From: Myxococcales bacterium
GTDB taxonomy: Bacteria; Myxococcota_A; Polyangia; Polyangiales; Polyangiaceae
DNA length: 34,502 nucleotides
Direction: 5' to 3'
Assembly: GCA_025351875.1 (NCBI GenBank)
Contig: JANXVA010000494.1
Location: forward strand, 1-34,502
Numbering within the stretch: the first letter of the stretch is position 1; each line of letters opens with the position of its first letter. The position numbers and the translations under genes were made by a program. The notes beneath the pieces were generated by a model that was not told the DNA's origin, made no database searches, and saw only the letters and a list, made by a program, of their open reading frames with translations. Shown here piece after piece: positions 24,351 to 30,912 of the stretch.

Positions 24351-26318
24351 GTGAGCTACCTCGTTCTCGCTCGCAAGTACCGGCCTCAGTCCTTCGAGGA
24401 TCTGATTGGTCAGGAGCACGTCACGACGACGCTCGCGAACGCGATCGCCCAGAACCGCGTCGCGCACGCCTTCCTCTTCACCGGCGTCCGCGGCGTCGGC
24501 AAGACGACGAGCGCGCGCATCCTCGCCAAATGCCTCAACTGCCTCGGTCCGGACGGCAAGGCCACCGGCCCGACGGCAACGCCATGCCAGAAGTGCGCTG
24601 CCTGCACCGAGATCGGCGCCGGCGTCGACATGGACGTCCAGGAAATCGACGCAGCGAGCTACAACGGCGTCGACGAGGTCCGTCGCCTCCAGGAAGGCCT
24701 CGCTTTCCGCCCCGCCCGCGACCGCTCCAAGATCTACATCGTGGACGAGGTCCACATGCTCTCGAACGCGGCGTGGAACGCGTTCTTGAAGACGCTCGAA
24801 GAGCCCCCGCCGCACGTGAAGTTCATCTTCGCGACGACCGAGGTGCACAAGGTCCCGGTGACCATCCTGAGCCGCTGCCAGCGGTACGACTTCAAGCTCG
24901 TCTCCGCCAAGCAGATCGGCGCGCGCCTGAAGGACGTCCTCGGACGCGAGAAGCTCGAGGCCGACGACGGCGCCGTATCGATCATCGCCCGTGAAGCGGC
25001 GGGGTCCGTACGCGATGCGATGAGCCTGCTCGACCAGGTCATCGCCTACGGCAGCGCGAAGATCTCGGCCGAGGACGTCGCTCGAGTGCTCGGCGTCGCC
25101 GATCGCGAGATCCTGACGAAGCTCACCGGGGCAATCCTCGTCGGCGACGCACCGACGACCCTCGAGGTGCTCGACGCCGTCTCGCGCCAGGGCTTCGACC
25201 TCGTGCACCTCTGTCGCGATCTCCTCCACCACATCCGCAACGTCGTCGTCGCGAAGGTCTGCACGGAGGCGCAGGCGCGCGAGCTCCTCGACCTCGCCGA
25301 CGAGGAGGTCGGCGACGTCCTCGCGCTCGCGCAGAACACCGACGCCGACGACCTGACGCGCCTCTTCACCGGTCTCTCGCGCGGCTTCGACGAGATCGTG
25401 AAGAGCGGGCAAGTGCGCGCGGCCCTCGAGATGACGCTCGTGCGCCTTGCGCGGCGACCGCAGCTTCTCCCCCTCGACGACCTCCTCGGGCGCCTCGCCG
25501 ATCTCGAGAAGCGCCTCGCGACGGGTGCGCCTCCGCCCACGCGCGGCGGCGGCTCTGGTGCGGGACCGGGCTCCGGCGGGGGGGGACGTCCGCGTGAGCC
25601 GTCGTTCCAGACGGGAGGCCAGACAGGCGCCCAGGCCGGGCCGCACGCGAGCGTGTCATCCTTCGACGCGTCCTCCGACTTCACGCCTCGCGCGGCGGTC
25701 TCCGAGCGCGTCCCTCCCGCGAAGGCACCGCCCCCTCCAGCCTCTGCGCCGCGGCTGGTCACCCAGCCGACACACCCGCATACGAACGGCGCGCTCGCGC
25801 TCGCGGAGGATCCCGAGCTCGACCTCAGCTCGGCCCCCCCCGAGCCCACCCCGGTGCCGGTGAGCGCGGTCGCCGAGTCGTCTCCCGTGGACCGGAGCCT
25901 TCAGAACGGGGGCATCGAGAGCTGGCGCGCGATCCTCGCGGTCGTGAAGCTGACTCGCCCGGCGATCGCCGCGACGCTCGAGCTGGCGGCGCCGACGGTC
26001 GTGACGCGTGACCGTATCCTGCTCGGCTTCGAGCCCGGCTCCTTCGAGGACGGGCGCGCCGAGGAGAGCGACGCAAAGACCGTGCTCACGGAGGTGGCCA
26101 AGGCCTTCTTCCGTGCGGAAGCGCCCCCGGACGTCACGTTCGACGTCTCGGTGCGAGGGAGCAAGGGCGCGAGCGTCGCATCGCTCGATGCCGCGAAACG
26201 CAAGGCGGCGCTCATCGAGGCGCGCGGCCGGGTCGAAAAACACCCGCTCGTACAGAAGGCAATCGCCATCTTCGATGCGGAGCTCAAGGACATCAAAGTT
26301 CCGGCGCAGGAGGATTGA
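24351..26318 (+). CDS. dnaX: DNA polymerase III subunits tau (and possibly gamma)
   Basis: Clamp-loader ATPase that loads the sliding clamp and, as tau, joins the polymerase cores. 655 residues, close to E. coli tau (643). Walker A GVRGVGKT (45-52); zinc module with CLNC followed by CQKCAAC; Walker B IYIVDEVHML near 130; arginine-finger block LSRCQRYDF near 173; collar domain III to about 370. A Gly/Pro/Ser/Ala-rich linker runs about 385-510, then a folded tau-specific C-terminal region begins at GGIESWRAILAVVK. The start is the GTG at 24351, giving the standard MSYLVLARKYRP. The linker contains two 8-base homopolymers (G8 at 25578-25585, C8 at 25834-25841); the first forms a candidate frameshift site. 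First gene of dnaX-ybaB-recR. Confidence 0.97.
   Translation: MSYLVLARKYRPQSFEDLIGQEHVTTTLANAIAQNRVAHAFLFTGVRGVGKTTSARILAKCLNCLGPDGKATGPTATPCQKCAACTEIGAGVDMDVQEIDAASYNGVDEVRRLQEGLAFRPARDRSKIYIVDEVHMLSNAAWNAFLKTLEEPPPHVKFIFATTEVHKVPVTILSRCQRYDFKLVSAKQIGARLKDVLGREKLEADDGAVSIIAREAAGSVRDAMSLLDQVIAYGSAKISAEDVARVLGVADREILTKLTGAILVGDAPTTLEVLDAVSRQGFDLVHLCRDLLHHIRNVVVAKVCTEAQARELLDLADEEVGDVLALAQNTDADDLTRLFTGLSRGFDEIVKSGQVRAALEMTLVRLARRPQLLPLDDLLGRLADLEKRLATGAPPPTRGGGSGAGPGSGGGGRPREPSFQTGGQTGAQAGPHASVSSFDASSDFTPRAAVSERVPPAKAPPPPASAPRLVTQPTHPHTNGALALAEDPELDLSSAPPEPTPVPVSAVAESSPVDRSLQNGGIESWRAILAVVKLTRPAIAATLELAAPTVVTRDRILLGFEPGSFEDGRAEESDAKTVLTEVAKAFFRAEAPPDVTFDVSVRGSKGASVASLDAAKRKAALIEARGRVEKHPLVQKAIAIFDAELKDIKVPAQED
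25580..25597 (+). other. dnaX: Candidate programmed -1 frameshift site in dnaX
   Basis: In the zero frame bases 25580-25586 read G GGG GGA, a canonical X XXY YYZ slippery heptamer, within a run of eight G. After a -1 slip (or one extra G added in the transcript) the codons are GGG ACG TCC GCG TGA, stopping at 25595-25597. The product would have 415 residues and end just after the ATPase and collar domains, like E. coli gamma. A 5-bp stem (CCGTC 25599-25603, GACGG 25610-25614) lies 12 bases downstream. No upstream Shine-Dalgarno-like stimulator is evident. The role is inferred; the bases and frames are read directly. Confidence 0.55.
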
Positions 26319-26321
26319 GTC

Positions 26322-26645
26322 ATGGGTCAGTTCAATGGCGGGATGAATGAGCTGATGCGCCAGGCAGCGCGCATGCAGCGGAAGATCGAGCAGGTCAAGA
26401 AGGAGTGCGGCGACAAGCAGGTGTCTGCGAGCGCCGTTGGTGACAAGGTCAAGGCGACCGTCACGCTCAACGGCAAGGTCTCACGTATCGAGATCGACCC
26501 CGAGTTCCTCGCCGCCGAAGGCATCGAGCTCGCGCTCGACAGTGCGTGCGCGGCCATCAACACCGCGCTCGAGCAGGCCGACAAGGACATGGAAGCCGAG
26601 CTCGCGAAGGTGACCGGCGGAGCGAAGATCCCCGGCATGGTCTGA
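26322..26645 (+). CDS. ybaB: YbaB/EbfC nucleoid-associated protein
   Basis: A 107-residue DNA-binding protein of the YbaB/EbfC family, a dimer that coats DNA and is almost always found between dnaX and recR. Family features are the N-terminal helix (MNELMRQAARMQRKIEQVKK), a central beta sheet (VKATVTLNGKVSRIEIDPEF) and the C-terminal helix (CAAINTALEQADKDMEAELA) ending in G-IPGMV. The ATG at 26322 comes four bases after the dnaX stop, and its AGGAGG is inside the end of dnaX, so translation is coupled. Length and order are normal. Confidence 0.96.
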   Translation: MGQFNGGMNELMRQAARMQRKIEQVKKECGDKQVSASAVGDKVKATVTLNGKVSRIEIDPEFLAAEGIELALDSACAAINTALEQADKDMEAELAKVTGGAKIPGMV

Positions 26646-26660
26646 GCCGTCACAGGCTCA
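26643..26660 (+). other. Small hairpin over the ybaB stop codon
   Basis: TGAGCC (26643-26648, containing the ybaB stop) pairs with GGCTCA (26655-26660) around GTCACA, a 6-bp stem ending seven bases before the recR ATG. It could modulate recR translation, since no good ribosome site is visible in this 22-base gap; chance is also possible. Confidence 0.3.
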
Positions 26661-26667
26661 CGCCAAC

Positions 26668-27291
26668 ATGCAGCACTCCCCGAAGATCCGTCGCCTCGTC
26701 TCGCTGCTCTCGCGCTTGCCCGGTGTCGGTGAGAAGACGGCGCAGCGCTACGTCCTGCATCTGCTCACCGCTGACGCGCAGGTTGCCAAGGATCTCGGGG
26801 CCGAGCTCGGCACGCTGCACGACGAACTGCGCCCCTGTGAGCGATGCGGCAACATCGCAGAGGTCCCCGTCGGCGCGGCTGCAGGTGCGAACGTCGTGTG
26901 CGACATCTGCAGGGACGAAAAACGCGACCGACGTCTGCTCTGCGTGGTCGGTCGCGTCCACGACCTCATGGCGATCGAACGCACGGGCGCGATGAGAGGT
27001 CGCTATTTCGTGCTCGGGCGTCTGCTCTCTCCGCTCGAGGGTATCGGGCCCGAGCAGCTCCCCGTGCCTCGTCTGGTCGCGCGCATCAAGGAGGACCTCG
27101 TGACCGAGGTCATCGTCGCGACGCCGCCGAGCGTCGACGGCGAGGCGACCGCGCTGCTCCTCAAGCGCGAGCTCGCTCCTCTCGGCGTGTCGATGACGCG
27201 TATCGCGAGCGGCGTCCCCCACGGCGGCGACCTCGAGTACGCCGACCCGATCACGATGAGCCGAGCCCTCGCTGGACGCCAATCGCTCTGA
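26668..27291 (+). CDS. recR: Recombination mediator RecR
   Basis: Ring-forming protein that works with RecO (and RecF) to load RecA onto gapped DNA. 207 residues against about 200 usual. It has the N-terminal helix-hairpin-helix (LVSLLSRLPGVGEKTAQRYV), the zinc finger with Cys pairs CERCGN and CDICRDEKRD near residues 55-75, and the Toprim domain with LCVVGRVHDLMAIERTG. In most RecR proteins the first block of the Toprim reads VE..-D; here VGRVHD places Gly where the acidic residue usually sits. The C-terminal block GVPHGGDLEYADPITMSRAL is standard. It is the last gene of the dnaX-ybaB-recR group and ends 16 bases from the convergent lipoprotein gene. Confidence 0.96.
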   Translation: MQHSPKIRRLVSLLSRLPGVGEKTAQRYVLHLLTADAQVAKDLGAELGTLHDELRPCERCGNIAEVPVGAAAGANVVCDICRDEKRDRRLLCVVGRVHDLMAIERTGAMRGRYFVLGRLLSPLEGIGPEQLPVPRLVARIKEDLVTEVIVATPPSVDGEATALLLKRELAPLGVSMTRIASGVPHGGDLEYADPITMSRALAGRQSL

Positions 27292-27307
27292 CGGAGCGAG
27301 CCTCGTC

Positions 27308-28027
27308 TCAGCGGGCGAACTTGGCGACGAACATGTCAGTAGCACCGCGCGCCGTGAGCACGCCCGCGCCAAAGTCGATCGATTTCTTGAACAGCCCGGC
27401 GACGACGACGTTGCCGGCGGAGTTCAGGCCGATCGCCGTGGCATCGTCATCGGCCCCGTCACCGAAGCGCCGCGCGTAGACGATATTGCCAAGACCGTCG
27501 AGCCACGCGACGAAGATGTCATTCGTGCCGAGACAGAGGGTCTCGCTCGAGCCCGCGACCGAAGCGCCGTACGGGTCCGCATTGGCCGTGAACGCCTTCG
27601 ACACGACGTGAGCGCCGTTCCCGTCGAGCCGAAGGAGAAACGCGTCCGCGCCGCTGGGCACCGGAAGGGTCGCTCCGCCGCCGAGGTCGACGGCCCCGAA
27701 CCCGTAGGAGCCCACGATCGCCACTCCGCCGCCGGGGTCCACCACCATCCCCGCGGGGGTCATGGCCGCTCCAGCCTCACCGGCGTCGTTCACGCTGCCG
27801 AAGCCACGCACGTAGATCGTCGTGAGCGTCGCCGCCTCCGGATTGGCAGCGCCATCGGCATCGGGACCTCCGGTCTCGAGCGTGACCGGAGACTCCTCTC
27901 GTGCGTCGCTGTCCGCTTCGGGCGACGATGCGAACGATTCGCAGCCTGCGGCGAGTGCGAGCATCCCCGCAGCGAGCGTCGCTCCACAGGCGATGACGGC
28001 GGCAAGGCGTATCGTCACAGCGTACAC
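27308..28027 (-). CDS. Lipoprotein with short SBBP-like beta-propeller repeats
   Basis: A 239-residue secreted lipoprotein. The signal peptide ends in the lipobox LALAAGC with Cys29, followed by an acidic Ser/Asp/Glu-rich linker (to about 65). The rest has the pattern of SBBP or FG-GAP-like propeller repeats: PAGMVVDPGGGVAIVGSYGF, then DAFLLRLDGNGAHVVSKAF, DIFVAWLDGLGNIVYARRFG, AIGLNSAGNVVVAGLFKKS and a final DMFVAKFAR. About two and a half blades are present, too few for a closed propeller, so it is a short family member, a truncation, or pairs with another protein. GTG at 28027 or 28018 may start it. Likely anchored in the outer membrane; function unknown. Confidence 0.75.
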   Translation of the reverse strand: MYAVTIRLAAVIACGATLAAGMLALAAGCESFASSPEADSDAREESPVTLETGGPDADGAANPEAATLTTIYVRGFGSVNDAGEAGAAMTPAGMVVDPGGGVAIVGSYGFGAVDLGGGATLPVPSGADAFLLRLDGNGAHVVSKAFTANADPYGASVAGSSETLCLGTNDIFVAWLDGLGNIVYARRFGDGADDDATAIGLNSAGNVVVAGLFKKSIDFGAGVLTARGATDMFVAKFAR

Positions 28028-28092
28028 CCACGACCGAGGACTCGACCTCCACGACTTGTCGGCACCAAGCGCGTCGTGAGAGAGTGCCCGCG

Positions 28093-28470
28093 ATGAAGGC
28101 CATCAGCACTCCTCAGGCGCCCGCGGCGATCGGTCCTTATTCGCAGGCGATCCGATCGGGCGACCTCGTATTTCTCAGCGGGCAGGTCCCCATCGATCCC
28201 GCGACCGGCGAGCTCGTCGTCGGCGACATCGCGGTGCAGACCGAACGCGTGCTCGACAACCTCGCCGCCGTGCTCGGCGCCGCCGGCTGCACGTTCGCCG
28301 ACGTCGTGAAGACGACCATCTACCTCGTCGACCTCGGAGACTTCCAGGCGGTCAACCAGACCTACGCAAAGCGCTTCGCCGCGGCCCCGCCCGCACGCGC
28401 GACGGTGCAGGTCTCGGCGCTGCCCAAGGGCGCGCGCGTCGAGATCGACGCCATCGCTCGCGCCACGTAG
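28093..28470 (+). CDS. ridA: RidA-family enamine/imine deaminase
   Basis: A 125-residue trimeric enzyme that hydrolyses reactive enamine/imine intermediates such as those released by PLP enzymes, protecting them from 2-aminoacrylate damage. The N-terminus is typical (ISTPQAPAAIGPYSQAIRSG), the core has FLSGQVPIDPATGELV, and the catalytic-site Arg is R102 in PPARATVQVSALPKGA, followed by VEIDAIA. All key family positions are present. The ATG at 28093, with GAGAGAG upstream, is preferred over the GTG at 28084. It diverges from the lipoprotein gene and converges on a secreted-protein gene 16 bases away, so it is probably monocistronic. Confidence 0.94.
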   Translation: MKAISTPQAPAAIGPYSQAIRSGDLVFLSGQVPIDPATGELVVGDIAVQTERVLDNLAAVLGAAGCTFADVVKTTIYLVDLGDFQAVNQTYAKRFAAAPPARATVQVSALPKGARVEIDAIARAT

Positions 28471-28486
28471 CACTCGCTGCCTTCAC

Positions 28487-29248
28487 TCACGGCTGCGCGA
28501 CGAGCACGACCCGGCCCGCCTGGACCGTGATGCTCTTCGCGCCGACGCCCGCCTGGCCTCTCCCCTTCCCTGCCTGCACGTCCGGGAAGGCCGACGTGTC
28601 CACCGCCGGTGCCATGAGCACCAACGCGTCGGTCGCGAAGTCCAGAGGCAGCCGCAGGGTGACGACGTCGGCCGTGTCGCTCACGATGGAGAGGATGGCG
28701 CCCTGCGTCGTCGAGAGGCTCGCGTCGATGCTCCCGTTGCTCGCGTGGACGTCGAGCCCCGCGAGCGCCGCGCTGGCGAGTGACACGCCGACCTTTCCGG
28801 TGCCGGAGCGGGCGATGATCGTGAGTCGCTTGTCGGCAGCTCCCCTCGGCACCGCTACGTCGAGCGCGTCACAGCCGGACTCCTCCGCCGTGGCCGATTT
28901 GTCCGCCACACCATGCCCGCAATGCACGGTAGTCACTCCCGCGGTCGTCGCGACGAGGAAGCCGTCGGTCGCCGACGTGATCACCTTGTCCGCGCTCTCC
29001 TTGTCATAGGTGTTCGCGACCGCGAGCATTCGCGCCGTTGCGACCACGCGGTCGGTATCGGTCGACGCCAGCCCGAGGCCGCCGCCCGTGGTGACGCCGG
29101 TCGTGTCGATCTCGATGCGCTCGGCGCTCCAGGCCGCGGTAGCGGACTTCTGGACGCCATCCTCGACGAAGCGACTGCGCGCATCGACGGACTGCGAACG
29201 GCAGCTCGTCGTCACCACAAAGACAAGCGCTACGCGCCGCAGCGACAT
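28487..29248 (-). CDS. Secreted protein with CGHG...SGC motif (paralogue of next upstream gene)
   Basis: Unknown 253-residue exported protein. A short hydrophobic N-terminus (MSLRRVALVFVVTTSC) could be a signal peptide with a poor lipobox. A central domain has the motif TTVHCGHG, then SGCDALDVAVPRG about 20 residues on. The remainder is a repetitive beta-rich region (LTIIARSGTGKVGVSLASAA, DVHASNGSIDASLSTTQGAI) like DUF4097-type beta-solenoids. The same layout and the same CGHG...SGC pair occur in the gene just upstream (29305-30156), so the two are diverged tandem copies. The two cysteines could form a disulfide outside the cytoplasm. It is the last gene of a probable operon with the TPR protein and the acyltransferase. 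Confidence 0.7.
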   Translation of the reverse strand: MSLRRVALVFVVTTSCRSQSVDARSRFVEDGVQKSATAAWSAERIEIDTTGVTTGGGLGLASTDTDRVVATARMLAVANTYDKESADKVITSATDGFLVATTAGVTTVHCGHGVADKSATAEESGCDALDVAVPRGAADKRLTIIARSGTGKVGVSLASAALAGLDVHASNGSIDASLSTTQGAILSIVSDTADVVTLRLPLDFATDALVLMAPAVDTSAFPDVQAGKGRGQAGVGAKSITVQAGRVVLVAQP

Positions 29249-29304
29249 ACTGCGAAGCGTAGCGCGAGTCGTCCCCTGGGAGGTGGGTCAGACGGGACGT
29301 GGGG

Positions 29305-30156
29305 TCAGAACTTCGTAATCGTGACCGTGTCGTCGCCGAGGAGGCCCTTCGACTGCACGTTGAGCGACTTGGCCGAATCGGCGGTGGGACCGGCCACCGG
29401 ATAGGGCGAGCCGCTCACCATGCCCGGGAAGGCATCCGCGTGGACGCGGGCGTTCGCCTTGACCGGATCGGAGTCGTTGGTCGTGAAGAGGATCTGGCCC
29501 GCGGAGAAGTCCGAGGGAAGCCCGACGGCGACCGCGAACTCGCCGGTGACGACGACGACGGCGTCCTTGACGGGACGCGCGCGAAGGTTGACGTCGCCAG
29601 TGCCGTTGTTGTCGAGGATGAGGTTCGATACGTACGGAGCCTCGCCGGAGCTCCCGACGTTCATGTCGCCGTTGCCGCCGCCGACGGTGAGGTCGAGCGC
29701 GTTGGTCGCCGACCCGGCGGGGAGCGTGACCGAGAGCTTCTTGCAGCCCGAACCTGCGACGCTCGCAGAGCCGTGGGAGTTGCCGTGGCCGCACTTGATG
29801 TTGAAGCCGCCTGCCGTCTCCTCGATGACGAACGTGCCGACGGCGTCCTTGATGGCAGCCTTGGCGTCGGCTTCCTTGTCGTCGTCGGCGTGGGCCGCGA
29901 ACACCGCTTGCGCGGTGATCTTCGTCGCGGTGGTCGAGAACGTCACCTCGACGCCGCTGCTGCCGGTGACGGGATTGACACCGCCGTTGTTGATCGTGAT
30001 CTTCTCGCCCGCCCAGTCCTTCGTGGACGTCTTCGCGGGCTGGGTGCTGTCCTCGAACTGGGTCTGGGTGTGCGCCTCGATCCGACAGCCGGAGGCCGAC
30101 ACGAGCAGTCCGAAAGCCGCACCGAACCAAGCCAAGCGAGACGATGACGTACGCAT
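29305..30156 (-). CDS. Lipoprotein with CGHG...SGC motif and beta-solenoid-like region
   Basis: A 283-residue lipoprotein with a clear lipobox LLVSASGC at Cys24. An N-terminal domain (about 30-140: KDWAGEKITINNGGVNPVTG, VEVTFSTTATKITAQAVF) contains FNIKCGHG, then SGCKKLSVTLPAG. The C-terminal half is repetitive and beta-rich (LDLTVGGGNGDMNVGSSGEA, SNLILDNNGTGDVNLRARPV), resembling DUF4097/DUF2807 adhesin-like solenoids. The start is the ATG at 30156, which has AGGAGA upstream; the open frame to 30219 would precede this site and lose the signal peptide. It lies 59 bases after the acyltransferase gene and 56 before its paralogue. Function unknown; outer-membrane surface or periplasmic location is likely. 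Confidence 0.75.
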   Translation of the reverse strand: MRTSSSRLAWFGAAFGLLVSASGCRIEAHTQTQFEDSTQPAKTSTKDWAGEKITINNGGVNPVTGSSGVEVTFSTTATKITAQAVFAAHADDDKEADAKAAIKDAVGTFVIEETAGGFNIKCGHGNSHGSASVAGSGCKKLSVTLPAGSATNALDLTVGGGNGDMNVGSSGEAPYVSNLILDNNGTGDVNLRARPVKDAVVVVTGEFAVAVGLPSDFSAGQILFTTNDSDPVKANARVHADAFPGMVSGSPYPVAGPTADSAKSLNVQSKGLLGDDTVTITKF

Positions 30157-30215
30157 ATTTTCCCTATCTCCTGATGAGGATGCCCGGGGTTTGACCCCGA
30201 ACGTGCCCAAGCCAT

Positions 30216-30911
30216 TCAATTCTTGTCGAAAACGACCGCTGCCCGCGCGGAGACGGACGAAAAACCAAGCAAAGGTAACATCTTACGGTCGGGCTCGGAC
30301 AACATCGCGAGCGCCGTAGCATTCGCGACCGTGATGGCATTTTGCAACGCTGCGTCACCCGCCTCCGCGTCCAGGGGCGCGCCGAGCACGACCACGACGC
30401 GCGAGAACGGCCAGGCGAGGACGAACCGGTCCCACGCCCGTGTGAAGGTCTTCCCACGGGCCACGGCGCTTCCGAGCGGGACGAGGACCCCGGCCGAGCG
30501 GCGAGCCGCGAGCGAAGCTCCGGGCTTCACCACGCCGTACGGCCCGCGCGGCCCGTCGACCGCGAACGCAGCGTCCACGCTTCCGCCGCGCAACCGGCGG
30601 ACCATCGCGGCGAGCCCGCGCGCGCCTCCGCGCGAGGACGACCCGCGGACGACGAGGAAGCCCAGAAGGCCGAGCGCGCGCGCCTGCATCGAGCCGTCCG
30701 CCGAGTGGCTCACCATGACGAGCGTCGGGCGCCGTCGCTTCCACGCGAGGAGCGGCCACTGCGTCCCGTGGAAGAATGCGAGCACCCAGGGCGCTCGCCC
30801 GTCGGAGGCCCCGAGAGCCTCGAGCGTCGGATGAACGATGACGCGGAGCCTCAGGGTGGCGAGCCAGAGCCTCGCCACGACTCCGAGCGCCACCCCCAGC
30901 ACCGCGCGCAT
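30216..30911 (-). CDS. DUF374 lysophospholipid-acyltransferase-like protein
   Basis: A 231-residue membrane-associated protein of the DUF374 family, related to glycerolipid and lipid A acyltransferases. It has the N-terminal hydrophobic helix (LGVALGVVARLWLATL), the catalytic-type His48 in FFHGTQWPLL (an H-x4-D-like motif without the Asp, as usual for DUF374), then VMVSHSADGSMQARALGLLG, VVRGSSSRGGARGLAAMVRR, and the substrate-pocket block VDGPRGPYGVVKPGASLAAR. It probably transfers an acyl chain to an envelope lipid; the substrate is not known. Its ATG at 30911 follows the TPR gene stop with a single base between (TGA-A-ATG), so translation is coupled. The two lipoprotein-like genes follow. 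Confidence 0.88.
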   Translation of the reverse strand: MRAVLGVALGVVARLWLATLRLRVIVHPTLEALGASDGRAPWVLAFFHGTQWPLLAWKRRRPTLVMVSHSADGSMQARALGLLGFLVVRGSSSRGGARGLAAMVRRLRGGSVDAAFAVDGPRGPYGVVKPGASLAARRSAGVLVPLGSAVARGKTFTRAWDRFVLAWPFSRVVVVLGAPLDAEAGDAALQNAITVANATALAMLSEPDRKMLPLLGFSSVSARAAVVFDKN

Positions 30912-30912
30912 T

